From Prauserella isguenensis (GTDB lineage Bacteria; Actinomycetota; Actinomycetes; Mycobacteriales; Pseudonocardiaceae), in the NCBI RefSeq assembly GCF_014191605.1, contig NZ_JACHWU010000011.1, forward strand, positions 1 through 45,467: a stretch of DNA of 45,467 bases, read 5' to 3'. This document shows, piece by piece, positions 23,431 to 30,904 of the stretch. Numbering within the stretch: position 1 is the first letter of the stretch; each line of letters opens with the position of its first letter. The notes below the pieces were generated by a model. It was not told where the DNA came from, searched no databases, and was given only the letters and a program-made list of their open reading frames with translations. The position numbers and the translations under genes were made by a program.

Positions 23431-23486
23431 ATCGCCTTCCAGTGTAGCCGACCGGTGGGACGGGCGTACACGGACTGGGCGGTGTG

Positions 23487-23954
23487 TCATTCGGCATCGT
23501 GGTCCGGCTCGAGGACGGCGCGGGAGCGGGCGGTGTCGTGGAACTCGGGCACGCGCTGTTCCTGCAGTTCGATCTTGCGCTGGTACCACTCGTGCGCGGC
23601 CTGGCGGCTCATGCCGAGCGCGGCACCGATCTCGGCCCAGCTGGCGCCGGCCTCGCGGGCGTCGCGCATGACGACCCAGCGGCGTCCGGTCATCAGCTCG
23701 ACCAGGCGACGGTTGGCCTCGAGGGCCTGTACCGCGGTGACCGGGGCGAGGCCGGCCAGAACGTGGCCGAACACGGGGTCGCCGTCGGAGCGGGCATCGG
23801 CCCGCCGGCAGAACTCGCGTTCGAAGTAGGTGTTCCAGGTGGCGTTGAGTTCCCGCTCGTCGCCGTCACGCAGGACGGCCTCCAGGTCGATGCCAGCGGG
23901 CAGCAGGCCCGGCATGAGCCTGTCGCTGCCGTCGGTCAGCTCGATGCGCTCCAT
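23487..23954 (-). CDS. HTH regulator-like protein
   Basis: 155 aa from ATG 23954. The C-terminal third holds a helix-turn-helix: GASWAEIGAALGMSRQAAHE followed by WYQRKIELQE, the layout of sigma-70 region-4-like or MarR-type recognition helices. Upstream helices (VTAVQALEANRRLVELMTGR) probably dimerise. Two 16-bp operator-like repeats lie just upstream of its start, which is strong circumstantial evidence of autoregulation. An intrinsic terminator follows. The divergent gene at 24101 may share the operator region. Targets unknown. Confidence 0.7.
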   Translation of the reverse strand: MERIELTDGSDRLMPGLLPAGIDLEAVLRDGDERELNATWNTYFEREFCRRADARSDGDPVFGHVLAGLAPVTAVQALEANRRLVELMTGRRWVVMRDAREAGASWAEIGAALGMSRQAAHEWYQRKIELQEQRVPEFHDTARSRAVLEPDHDAE

Positions 23955-23957
23955 GTT

Positions 23958-24001
23958 GTCAAGCCAGCCTGACGTTTCCCACTGTGTCAAGGCAGCTTGA
24001 C
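23958..24001. promoter_or_regulatory. Two copies of a 16-bp imperfect palindrome (operator pair)
   Basis: GTCAAGCCAGCCTGAC (23958-23973) and GTCAAGGCAGCTTGAC (23986-24001) share GTCAAGnCAGCnTGAC; each is an imperfect dyad and their starts are 28 bp apart. They overlap the expected promoter of the minus-strand HTH gene (start 23954); the reverse strand also shows TTGACA hexamers. Confidence 0.65.
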
Positions 24002-24100
24002 AGTCGGTCAGTAGTCGAGGTGGGGACCGGGTGATAATCCGCTGTATCACCCGGCGTCGTCAGCTTTCGCATCGGTGCGTTACGCCGATGGTCTGCTGTG

Positions 24101-24706
24101 ATGGCAGGTATGGATCCGCAGAACTGGTCGGCGATCTTCGCTGGAGTCAGTGCGCTCGGGGCTGTCGCGACGGCTGGTATCGCCGGATGGTCGTTGCTCG
24201 GTGCGCGCAAGGACAGCAGGGACCGCACCCGCCCGGTGGTGGTTGCCTCTTTGAAAAAGGGGCCGGAGATGTCTTTGGGCGTGGTCTATCTCGTCATCGA
24301 GAACAACGGCCAATCGCTCGCTCGCCACCTCGAAGTGCGTTTCGACCCGCCGCTGCCGGACTACACCCACACCGATGACGGACAGCAAGGTGTGGTCGCT
24401 CCCGTCCTGCGGAAACGCTATGGAACGGCGATTACCTTGCTTGCCCCCGGTCACCAGCTGAAGAACATCTACTCCTACATGAGCGCAGGATCTGACGGGA
24501 ACGTCGAGCCAGTCCCTGCACAGTTCACCGTCTCGGTTCACTACGTCGACGACCATGGCCGTGGGTACGCCGACTCCTTCCCGTTAGACGTCGACCTCAT
24601 CGGCCTGGAAACACAATCCGACCCGAGCGACGGCAACAATCCGGAACGGCGGAAGAACAAGAGGGACCGCCGGGATACGGGAGAAACCTGCCAAGTGGTC
24701 GGGTAA
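24101..24706 (+). CDS. Single-pass membrane protein of unknown function
   Basis: 201 aa from ATG 24101; GTG 24098 and ATG 24110 are alternatives. WSAIFAGVSALGAVATAGIA is one N-terminal membrane helix. The following 150 residues are beta-rich (VVYLVIENNGQSLARHLEVR, FTVSVHYVDDHGRGYADSFP), resembling an Ig-like soluble domain seen in many short membrane proteins near phage-defence or mobile genes. The C-terminal tail is charged. It ends 8 nt before the converging serine recombinase gene. No function assigned. Confidence 0.55.
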   Translation: MAGMDPQNWSAIFAGVSALGAVATAGIAGWSLLGARKDSRDRTRPVVVASLKKGPEMSLGVVYLVIENNGQSLARHLEVRFDPPLPDYTHTDDGQQGVVAPVLRKRYGTAITLLAPGHQLKNIYSYMSAGSDGNVEPVPAQFTVSVHYVDDHGRGYADSFPLDVDLIGLETQSDPSDGNNPERRKNKRDRRDTGETCQVVG

Positions 24707-24713
24707 TGCCTGG

Positions 24714-25586
24714 TCAGGAGTTGATGTCGGCGAGGGCGCGGTAGAGCGAGGCGACTGAGGGGTGCTGGCCGGCGTTCTTGCCGGTTTTGATGGTCAGCTT
24801 CTTGACGATGTCGGGCATCGGGGTGCCCTTGTCGCGGAGCGCGCGGGCAAAGACCAGCATGTCCTCGTCGATGACCTTGGGGCGGCCGCCGTGGTTGCCG
24901 CGTGCGGCGGCGGCTTGCTGGCCTTCGAGGGTTTTCTCGCGGATGTAGTCGCGGTCGAGCTGGGCGGCGACAGCGAGCACGGCGAAGAGCATGGAGCCCA
25001 TGCCGTGTGGGTCGTAGATCCCGGTCAGGGGTCCGGTAAGCAGTTCCAGCTGCACCCCGCCGCCCTGGAGCTGGGCGGACAGCGTCATCAGTTCGGCGGC
25101 GTTGCGGGCGAGGCGTTTCATCTCGTGCACGGTCACGATCACCGGCTGGTCCGGCGCGGCGGTCTTGATCTCGTGGGCGAGGGTGAGTGCCTTCTCCAGT
25201 TCGGGGCGGATCTTGATGCGGGTGCTGATCGTCTCGGAGAACACCCTGGTGCAGTGTGCGGCCGCGAGCGCGTCGAGCTGGCTGTGCAGTTCCTGGGTGG
25301 CGGTGGAGCAGCGAGCGTAGCCGATCCGGATCGGCGCCCCGTGTGTCTCCGGCTTCGCCGCGGCGACCTCCGGGCCCTGCGTCCACTTCTTGCCCGGCCC
25401 CCGGTCGGCAGGGACGGGCACGGTGAGCTCATCGCGCAGTGACGGCACGAGGATGAACCGCGCGGTGTGGTATTTCGCGGCGGTCTTCCCGGCGCGGGTG
25501 CGGCAGGCGCTGCCGGCGGGCACGTCGCATTGCGGGCAGGGGTGGCGTTCGACCGCGGCCGTGGCGTCGTCGGGTCCGCGTTGCAT
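24714..25586 (-). CDS. Serine recombinase (resolvase/invertase) with N-terminal zinc segment
   Basis: 290 aa from ATG 25586. Residues 17-43 (HPCPQCDVPAGSACRTRAGK, then YHTARF) form the Cys/His segment common on actinobacterial recombinases. The catalytic domain starts IRIGYARCSTATQELHSQLD, with the nucleophile Ser at about residue 94, and continues with RLARNAAELMTL, YDPHGMGSMLFAVLAVAAQL and REKTLEGQQAAAARGNHGGR. A C-terminal HTH follows (MPDIVKKLTIKTG, SVASLYRALADI). Such enzymes resolve dimers or invert DNA. A TCTCAT-TT-ATGAGA dyad upstream may be part of its site. It is distinct in sequence from the second resolvase at 28945-29532. Confidence 0.88.
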   Translation of the reverse strand: MQRGPDDATAAVERHPCPQCDVPAGSACRTRAGKTAAKYHTARFILVPSLRDELTVPVPADRGPGKKWTQGPEVAAAKPETHGAPIRIGYARCSTATQELHSQLDALAAAHCTRVFSETISTRIKIRPELEKALTLAHEIKTAAPDQPVIVTVHEMKRLARNAAELMTLSAQLQGGGVQLELLTGPLTGIYDPHGMGSMLFAVLAVAAQLDRDYIREKTLEGQQAAAARGNHGGRPKVIDEDMLVFARALRDKGTPMPDIVKKLTIKTGKNAGQHPSVASLYRALADINS

Positions 25587-25607
25587 GCCGTCACTCTCGC
25601 AGAACTC

Positions 25608-25633
25608 TCTCAAAAGTGGTCTCATTTATGAGA
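25608..25633. promoter_or_regulatory. Dyad upstream of the serine recombinase (possible crossover or operator site)
   Basis: TCTCAT-TT-ATGAGA (25620-25633) is a perfect 6-bp inverted repeat around an AT-rich centre, with another TCTCA half-site at 25608-25612. Resolvase genes often lie beside their res site, and its AT dinucleotide centre suits a serine recombinase crossover point. It may equally be an operator. Confidence 0.4.
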
Positions 25634-25727
25634 GGTGTTGTGCGAATCGCGACCTGCGGAAACCCCGGGCGGATCGGGTCGTTCGCAGAACTGTCACAAC
25701 TGGTCATTTGTGCGATGAACTCGACTC

Positions 25728-26024
25728 TCACCCGCCTGGCGGCCACCGGTCACGCGCGTCGTGCAACGCCTGGGTCGCGTCCCGAAACGCACCACCACTG
25801 TCAAGTCGCCGCTCCAGAATCTCGGCCAACCCTGCGATCGCGACCGTGCCGCGCCCGGTGGCACCGGCAAGCTTGACGACGATGTCTCCGGTCAGTGCCA
25901 TAGGCGCGTCCGGTTCAGCCGCGTGCACCTCGCGCCACGCCGCATCCAACTCGTCAAGGGCACGCAGCATGCGTTGCCACATCGCATACCGATCGGTGCC
26001 GTGACCCCGTGCAGTGTCCGCCAC
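25728..26024 (-). CDS. Small helical hypothetical protein
   Basis: 98 aa, GTG 26024 with GAGAGG upstream. The first half is a long helix (YAMWQRMLRALDELDAAWRE), followed by VKLAGATGRGTVAIAGLAEI and a helical end. It may dimerise. I do not recognise the family. It lies 141 nt after the start of the recombinase gene on the same strand and downstream of the cupin gene; the 140-nt gap on its other side (26025-26164) shows no convincing gene. Confidence 0.5.
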   Translation of the reverse strand: MADTARGHGTDRYAMWQRMLRALDELDAAWREVHAAEPDAPMALTGDIVVKLAGATGRGTVAIAGLAEILERRLDSGGAFRDATQALHDARDRWPPGG

Positions 26025-26164
26025 GATCGCCTCTCTTTCCGCGGAAGAACGTGCGTCACTGCGTGACGCGCTGGGTCAGCTGCTCGACCGCCGGCAGGGT
26101 CGGAGAGCCAGTACAGGGTGTCCGCGGCGTGCATGCTGCTGGCGTTGCCTCTGTTCCCTGCTGA

Positions 26165-26500
26165 TCACTGGTGCGCGCCCACGGTGAGCAGGACTGCGGA
26201 GTCCTCGATGGCGTGGAGGGTGTGGCGGTCCTGCGGCACGATGAGCAGGTCCCCGGGCGAGCCTTCCCACTCGATGTCGGCGGCGGCGAGGCGCACCCGC
26301 CCGTGCAGCACGTGCACGGTGGCCTCGCCGGGGTTGTTGTGCTCGTCGAGGCCGTGGCCGGCGGCGAGCGCGATCAGGGTCTGACGCAGTACATGCTCGT
26401 GGCCGCCGTACACGGTGTGTGCGCTGCGCCCGCTCGAGGCCCCCGTGGCAATCTTCAACTGCTCCCGGGCCAGGGCGGTCAGCGACGACTTCGTCTTCAC
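26165..26500 (-). CDS. Cupin-domain protein
   Basis: 111 aa, GTG 26500 with AGGTG upstream. The cupin pattern is visible: GHGLDEHNNPGEATVHVLHG (motif 1 with a His and Glu), then SPGDLLIVPQDRHTLHAIED (motif 2 with His). The N-terminal helix KSSLTALAREQLKIA and the late HTLHAIEDSAVLLTV fit small metal-binding cupins that act as sensors or simple enzymes. Its neighbour is a sulfite-oxidase-like remnant, so this pair may come from a chromosomal fragment. Substrate unknown. Confidence 0.75.
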   Translation of the reverse strand: MKTKSSLTALAREQLKIATGASSGRSAHTVYGGHEHVLRQTLIALAAGHGLDEHNNPGEATVHVLHGRVRLAAADIEWEGSPGDLLIVPQDRHTLHAIEDSAVLLTVGAHQ

Positions 26501-26572
26501 GGTGGCACCTATTTCTACGTCGGGGTTCGCGGACGGCTGGATGCCGCTGCGGTACTGCGCTCTGTCAAGTGG

Positions 26573-26723
26573 CTAGATGGATTGGCGGTAGCCGAAGAAC
26601 TCGTGGTCGTTGTTGTAGCCGCCCTGGCCGCCGCCGATCTCGGTGAAGTCCTCGAGGAACTCAATTCCCTTGATCCATTTGACGTGTTTGAACCCGAGTT
26701 GGACCTCGTTGCGCGCGCAGGCC
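26573..26723 (-). pseudogene. 3'-terminal fragment of a sulfite-oxidase-like molybdopterin enzyme gene
   Basis: 50 codons in frame up to TAG at 26573 read like the C-terminal end of this family: GFKHVKWIKGIEFLEDF and GGGQGGYNNDHEFFGYRQSI. A stop codon (TAG, 26724-26726) lies directly upstream in the same frame, no start is present, and the catalytic domains are absent. The gap 26501-26805 otherwise holds nothing I recognise. Together with the cupin gene it suggests an old piece of chromosomal DNA captured by the element. Confidence 0.65.
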
Positions 26724-26805
26724 TACTGGCCCGCGCTCAACCATCGTATCGTTCCCGCCTATGCGGATGGCCCGCTAAGTCGTGGGCGCGCCGTACCCTG
26801 AGTCG

Positions 26806-27408
26806 GTGCCCATTCCGTCTTCGCCCGCTAATCGGTGCGCGTTTGCCGACGAGTCATTCAAGGAGGCCCACGACGGCGGGTACTACGTGCTCGCGGCGGC
26901 GATGTTCGAGCCTGCCGATGAAGACGAGGTGCGCGAGGTTCTGCAGCGACTTCGTGGTCCGCGACGTGGTGGCGGCAAGCTTCACTGGAACGAGATGAAC
27001 CAGTCGCAGCAGCACCGCGCGGCGAAGGAGATTGGTGCGCTCGAGGGTTTCCATGTGGTGGCCGTGGGAGCTCCGGTTCCGTACAAGCGCCAGGAGCGGG
27101 CCCGGGCAATGTGTCTGCGCACGCTGTTGTTGGAGCTGCACAGCTACGGTGCGGAGCGTTTGATTATGGAAAGTCGAAGCAAAGAGCTCAACGCACGTGA
27201 CGTCAAAGCCGTCGTGGGAGCGCGGTACCAACTGCCGAAGGGGACGTCGTTTCGGGTTGAGCACGTGCCCGGACCGAACGAGCCACTTCTCTGGGCAGCT
27301 GATGTCGTGGCAGGTGCCGTTCGGGCCAGCCGGGAGGACGAATCGGCACCGTTCCGCGCGGTGCTGGAGCACTGCGTGTACGAGATCTCGGTGGATACCG
27401 GCTGTTGA
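26806..27408 (+). CDS. DUF3800-like protein (probable RNase-H-fold)
   Basis: 200 aa from GTG 26806, or 208 aa from GTG 26782; no strong ribosome site decides. Acidic residues at typical DUF3800 positions are visible: FADESFKE near the N terminus, KLHWNEMNQSQQ, RLIMESRSKELNARDVKA and PLLWAADVVAGAVRAS near the end. DUF3800 proteins have an RNase-H-like fold with conserved Asp/Glu and are common on mobile and defence loci. The central part is charged (REVLQRLRGPRRGGG). Function unproven. Confidence 0.6.
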   Translation: MPIPSSPANRCAFADESFKEAHDGGYYVLAAAMFEPADEDEVREVLQRLRGPRRGGGKLHWNEMNQSQQHRAAKEIGALEGFHVVAVGAPVPYKRQERARAMCLRTLLLELHSYGAERLIMESRSKELNARDVKAVVGARYQLPKGTSFRVEHVPGPNEPLLWAADVVAGAVRASREDESAPFRAVLEHCVYEISVDTGC

Positions 27409-27568
27409 TCGGCCCTAGACATGCGTAAGGCCAGGGTCCCGGTCTGCCCCGAGTAGCACCTGGCCTTGCGACTCGCCCCGCACCCGCGGTGCGGAACTCC
27501 TGCGTCCAAGGGTAGCCCACGTGCCGTTTGCGGTCCAGCAGAGCCCAGTGTCTTCCAGTGTGCTGCTG

Positions 27569-28864
27569 TCAGGTGGCGGGGTGTAGTCGACGGAGGAGCG
27601 TGCCGCCTGCGGCGTGGTCTCGCAGGGCGTCGGCCAGGGCAACGAGGTTGCTGCCCGGTGGCTCCTCCTCGGTGGTCGCAGCCCGTCCGCGCGTGCGAGG
27701 TTTGGGCGCGGGTCCGCGGCGGCGTTTCGGGGCACCGACCGCGGCGGCGTGCAGTTTCGCGACGTCGGTGTCGAGGGCGTGGATCCCGGTTTCGGCGGGT
27801 GGGGCCAGGCGTGATTCGTCCCAGGAGTCGCTGTGGGCTGGTGGAGTCAGGTTCTCACGCGGGTCGGCGCCGGCCACGGCCGCGTTGAACACACCCAGCG
27901 CGCAGGCGGCATAGCCGCGCGCCGCCCGCAGGGCATGCTGGCCGATCGTGGCGACGTGCTCGGCGGCGAGCTGGGAACGCTGTTGGGCGGTGTCCTGCCG
28001 CAGGGAATGCCGGTCGTGGGCGAGCTGGGCGATCTCGCCCGGCAGCACCGGGTCCGGTTCCGGTTCTGCGGTGGCTAGCTCGGCCTCGGCCAGCTGCTGC
28101 ACGGCACGCGCCTCGTGCCAGGCGGTCCGCAGCGCGCGGTAGTGGTGCTGGTGCTCGACGAGGATCTCGTCGACTCGGGCCGGCCAGGGGTCGGCCTCGG
28201 CGCCATCGGGATGTGGGGCGCGCACGTCGGGGTGCGCGGCGGTGTGGGCCGCGTAGTGCTCGCGGTAGAACTCGCGCCCGGCATCGGTGATCTCGTACCC
28301 GGCGTACCACTCGAGCCTACGGGCCAGCGGTGGGTTGTTCTTGTCGATCAGCACACGATCGATCGTGCTCGAGCGCCCCCAGTTCAACCGTGTTCCCTCT
28401 TGGTCGCAAGACCACAGCAGAGCCAGCACCTCCCACGCCCGGTGGCCTAGCGGTGCTTTCCGTGCCGAACCTGTGGTCAGAGACGTGCCCGCGCGGGCGG
28501 CGGCACGTCCGGCACGAGTGAGGGCCACCGTGTACATCTGCCCCAGCGCTGTGCCGCGGCTGCCGCGCGTGATCAGCCCGCGGCAGGCCAGCGCAGCCAT
28601 CGTCGCTCCGTTGCCCTGGTTATCCCACCCCTGACGGGACAACCGGGACTGCAGCTCGGTCATTCCGAACAGCTCACGGTCGGAGGGATCGTGGGCAAAG
28701 TCGATCTGGCGCCACTCCGCCGCGGGGCGCTTGTCCCAGTACCCGTTGGCCGCATCGATCCTCCGTGCGGACTCGACCTCCTGGTCCAATTCGAAGACCA
28801 CCTTCAGGGTGGCCTGTTGCCGGTCATTGAGCTCCGTCCAGGCTGATAGTGCTTTCGAACCCAC
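27569..28864 (-). CDS. 431-aa hypothetical protein with winged-helix-like N terminus
   Basis: GTG 28864, ribosome site GGGGTGA nearby. Residues about 10-125 resemble a winged helix: LNDRQQATLKVVFELDQEVE, SRLSRQGWDNQGNGATMAAL, CRGLITRGSRGTALGQMYTV and ALTRAGRAAARAG. A second similar module follows (LGHRAWEVLALLWSCDQEG, YEITDAGREFYREH). A helical region (about 230-330) and a Pro/Ala-rich tail complete the protein. It resembles phage or plasmid DNA-binding proteins that carry a PadR/MarR-like fold twice. No partner gene is evident; a serine resolvase is transcribed downstream on the other side of it. Confidence 0.55.
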   Translation of the reverse strand: MGSKALSAWTELNDRQQATLKVVFELDQEVESARRIDAANGYWDKRPAAEWRQIDFAHDPSDRELFGMTELQSRLSRQGWDNQGNGATMAALACRGLITRGSRGTALGQMYTVALTRAGRAAARAGTSLTTGSARKAPLGHRAWEVLALLWSCDQEGTRLNWGRSSTIDRVLIDKNNPPLARRLEWYAGYEITDAGREFYREHYAAHTAAHPDVRAPHPDGAEADPWPARVDEILVEHQHHYRALRTAWHEARAVQQLAEAELATAEPEPDPVLPGEIAQLAHDRHSLRQDTAQQRSQLAAEHVATIGQHALRAARGYAACALGVFNAAVAGADPRENLTPPAHSDSWDESRLAPPAETGIHALDTDVAKLHAAAVGAPKRRRGPAPKPRTRGRAATTEEEPPGSNLVALADALRDHAAGGTLLRRLHPAT

Positions 28865-28944
28865 CTCCGGTCACCCCTTCTCCGTCACGAGGGCCAGGCG
28901 TGGGCGGCGGGCGCATCCGTCATGGGTCTGCAGGTCATCAGACA

Positions 28945-29532
28945 TCAGTGGGGCTCCTCATTACGGGAGTCGTCGACGATGTTCTCGGTCACCACGCGGT
29001 GGACCACGCCGACGGAGACGCCGGTGCCGCGGCTAATCTGCCGGATCGACTGGCCTTCGTCATGGCGGGCGAGGATGGCGCGGCGCTTGTCGTCGTCGAC
29101 GACGGGCGGGCGCCCGCCGGTTCGCCCTTGTCGCTTGGCCGCCTCAAGGCCGTTTTTGGTTTTGCGGCTGATGTCGCGGCGTCGATCCTCGGCCAGGGCG
29201 AGGGCCAGGTCGAGCACGAGTGATCGCTCGCGGTGCTCGCCGGCGGCGATGCCCTCGAGGACCTTGACCGCCACGCCGCGCTGGAACAGTTCCGAGAGCA
29301 CGAGCAGGCCGTCGAGGAGGTTGCGGCCGAGCCGGTCGACCTCTTGCACCGTGAGCATGTCGTCGGGCCGCAGATAGTCGACGGCGGCGGAGAGCTGCGG
29401 CCGGTCGGCCGCGCGTTTGCGACCGGAGATCTTCTCCTCGAACACGCGCACGCAGATCGGCTCGAGCGCATCCCGCTGCCGCTGCGTCTCCTGCCCGCTA
29501 CTGGAGACCCGGACGTAGCCCACGAGCGCCAT
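28945..29532 (-). CDS. Serine resolvase/invertase (Tn3-like, small)
   Basis: 195 aa, ATG 29532 with GGAGG upstream. Catalytic motif GYVRVSSSGQETQRQRDAL with Ser10 as nucleophile, DRLGRNLLDGLLVLSELFQR and the E-helix region SLVLDLALALAEDRRRDISR follow. The C-terminal HTH (GRTGGRPPVVDDDKRRAILA, SIRQISRGTGVSVGVVHRVV) is like Hin and Tn3 resolvases. Such enzymes resolve plasmid multimers, an obvious need on a low-copy replicon with parAB. Repeated GTTCGT/GTGAAC boxes just upstream of the start look like a res site. No transposase gene is nearby, so it is probably a plasmid stability gene. Confidence 0.9.
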   Translation of the reverse strand: MALVGYVRVSSSGQETQRQRDALEPICVRVFEEKISGRKRAADRPQLSAAVDYLRPDDMLTVQEVDRLGRNLLDGLLVLSELFQRGVAVKVLEGIAAGEHRERSLVLDLALALAEDRRRDISRKTKNGLEAAKRQGRTGGRPPVVDDDKRRAILARHDEGQSIRQISRGTGVSVGVVHRVVTENIVDDSRNEEPH

Positions 29533-29544
29533 CGCGCACGCCTC

Positions 29545-29645
29545 CGTTCGTTAAACGTGTTCGTCAACTGATCCACACCCTACATGTTTTTGAACGAGTT
29601 TGTGAACACCGCGACGTGCAAACACGCGAACGGACGCCCTCTTGT
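29545..29645. repeat. Candidate res site upstream of the resolvase
   Basis: GTGTTC (29557-29562) and GAACAC (29604-29609) bound an imperfect dyad with AT-rich middle (TACATGTTTTTG), and further CGTTCG (29545-29550), GAACG (29592-29596) and CGAACGG boxes lie nearby. Resolvase sites consist of several dyads of this kind upstream of the gene. Similarity between half-sites is partial, so this is a candidate only. Confidence 0.4.
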
Positions 29646-29749
29646 GCGCGCTGTTCGGGAACCGACCGTTTGGTGAACAGGCTCGAGGCCAGTTCATCAC
29701 CACGCAGAACGGCCCCTCCCCGCGGCACCATGGCGATGCTTGCGAGCCT

Positions 29750-29787
29750 CACTAGTAGTGGAGTACGTTAGTACTTGTGAAGTTCAC
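29750..29787 (+). promoter_or_regulatory. Three short dyads in the higBA promoter
   Basis: CACTA-G-TAGTG (29750-29760), AGTAC-GTTA-GTACT (29762-29775) and GTGAA-G-TTCAC (29777-29787) stand side by side, directly upstream of the toxin start at 29800. HigA antitoxins repress their own operon by binding such dyads. Confidence 0.5.
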
Positions 29788-29799
29788 CAGTAGGGCGTC

Positions 29800-30078
29800 A
29801 TGATCCGATCGTTCGCGAACAAGAACACCGAGAAGATCTGGCGTCGTCGCGACACCCGACTGCCACCCGACGTGCGACGCCGCGCCTGGATGAAGCTCGC
29901 GATGCTCGACAAGGCAGGACAGCTCGACGACCTCCGCGTCCCGCCCGGCAACCGACTCGAACAACTACGCGGCGACCGCGCAGGACAACACAGCATTCGC
30001 ATCAACGACCAGTGGCGCATCTGCTTCACCTGGACCGACAGCGGCCCCGAGCACGTCGAGATCGTCGACTACCACTAG
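29800..30078 (+). CDS. higB: HigB/RelE-type toxin (mRNA interferase)
   Basis: 92 aa, ATG 29800 with AGTAGGG upstream. The pattern is of HigB plasmid-maintenance killers: FANKNTEKIWRRRDTRLPPD, RRAWMKLAMLDKAGQLDDLR, then PPGNRLEQLRGDRAGQHSIR and the signature INDQWRICFTWTDSGPEHVE with a final IVDYH. HigB cuts mRNA on the ribosome and is held in check by HigA. The toxin-first order and 10-nt spacing to the antitoxin gene are typical of higBA. It probably contributes to plasmid maintenance. Confidence 0.9.
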   Translation: MIRSFANKNTEKIWRRRDTRLPPDVRRRAWMKLAMLDKAGQLDDLRVPPGNRLEQLRGDRAGQHSIRINDQWRICFTWTDSGPEHVEIVDYH

Positions 30079-30088
30079 CGAGGGAGAC

Positions 30089-30388
30089 ATGACCAGCACG
30101 CCAACCATGCCGCCGGTGCACCCCGGCGAGATCCTCAAGGAGGAGTTCCTCGACCCGATGGGCATCACCCCGTACCGACTCGCGAAAGAGATCGGAGTCG
30201 ACCAGACACGCCTGTCGCAGATCATCGCCGGAACTCGCAGCATCACCGCCGACACCGGACTGCGCCTGTCGCGATTCTTCAACATGAGCGAGGGGTTCTG
30301 GACCGGGTTGCAGGAGCTCTACGACCGCGAGACCGCGCGTGATGAGCTCGGCGACAAGCTCGAGCGCATCCATCCGATCTCGGCATAG
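30089..30388 (+). CDS. higA: HigA-type antitoxin (XRE HTH)
   Basis: 99 aa, ATG 30089 with GAGGGAG upstream. PPVHPGEILKEEFLDPMGIT followed by PYRLAKEIGVDQTRLSQIIA and TGLRLSRFFNMSEGFWTGLQ is the HigA/VapA pattern: a short N-terminal segment that binds HigB and an XRE-type HTH that binds the operator dyads upstream of higB. A bidirectional terminator follows the gene by 50 nt, which makes higBA a closed two-gene unit. Confidence 0.92.
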   Translation: MTSTPTMPPVHPGEILKEEFLDPMGITPYRLAKEIGVDQTRLSQIIAGTRSITADTGLRLSRFFNMSEGFWTGLQELYDRETARDELGDKLERIHPISA

Positions 30389-30433
30389 CAGTGGGACCGC
30401 ATCGGAGAACCACGAGGAAGGCACCTCTGAAAC

Positions 30434-30476
30434 GCAAAAAGGCCCCTCCCCGGCGTGATGCCGAGGAGGGGCCTTT
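30434..30476. terminator. Bidirectional intrinsic terminator after higBA
   Basis: AAAGGCCCCTCCCCGGC (30438-30454) pairs with GCCGAGGAGGGGCCTTT (30459-30475), one mismatch, loop GTGA. It is flanked by AAAAA on the left and TTTGAG on the right, so it can stop both higBA and the minus-strand gene at 30487-30783. The same GGCCCCTCC stem recurs at 23386. Confidence 0.8.
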
Positions 30477-30486
30477 GAGTAGGACG

Positions 30487-30783
30487 TCACGTGGAGGTGT
30501 TGATGGTCCGGAGGTCTCCGTCGTGGTACTTGATGATCGCTCCGTGGCCGGTTGCTGCTGCCTGCCCGATCCGAGCGGCGAGGTAAGAGACCGCGTCGTC
30601 TATATCGAGGTCGGCGATTTGGCAGACGGAGTGCCGTCGGTGCCGAAGTTCTCCCTCGCCGTGCGCGAAAGCGCCGCTCTGCTCCGTTGTGGTCACAGAC
30701 AGACTGCCCTGGTGCTCTGAGATCGAGATGATCTCTTCCGAGCGGATCGCTGTCCGCGCGGTCTTGACCCACACCGTGCTCAT
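30487..30783 (-). CDS. Small hypothetical protein
   Basis: 98 aa from ATG 30783, 9 nt after AAGGGG; ATG 30789 is too close to that site. The sequence is beta-rich at the start (VWVKTARTAIRSEEIISISE, then HQGSLSVTTTEQSG) and helical in the middle (DIDDAVSYLAARIGQAAATG), ending with IIKYHDGDLRTINTST. I do not recognise a family. Its gene ends at the bidirectional terminator and starts 122 nt from the HNH gene stop, so it is probably the last gene of the transfer-region transcript or has its own promoter. Confidence 0.5.
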   Translation of the reverse strand: MSTVWVKTARTAIRSEEIISISEHQGSLSVTTTEQSGAFAHGEGELRHRRHSVCQIADLDIDDAVSYLAARIGQAAATGHGAIIKYHDGDLRTINTST

Positions 30784-30904
30784 TCTCATTCCCCTTCTCT
30801 TCTGTCTTCCACTCGTCCTCGTTCGTCACGTGAAACGTCACCGTGTCGAATCGTGGCTGCCTGCTGGTCCGGCCAGATCCGCGTTGTGGGGCGCTGTTGG
30901 TGGG

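Noticed and set aside
26025-26164. Possible small protein with frames reading ADTLYWLSDPA and AVEQLTQRVTQ
   Set aside because: The two protein-like pieces lie in different frames and no start with ribosome site joins them; a decayed gene is possible but not supported.
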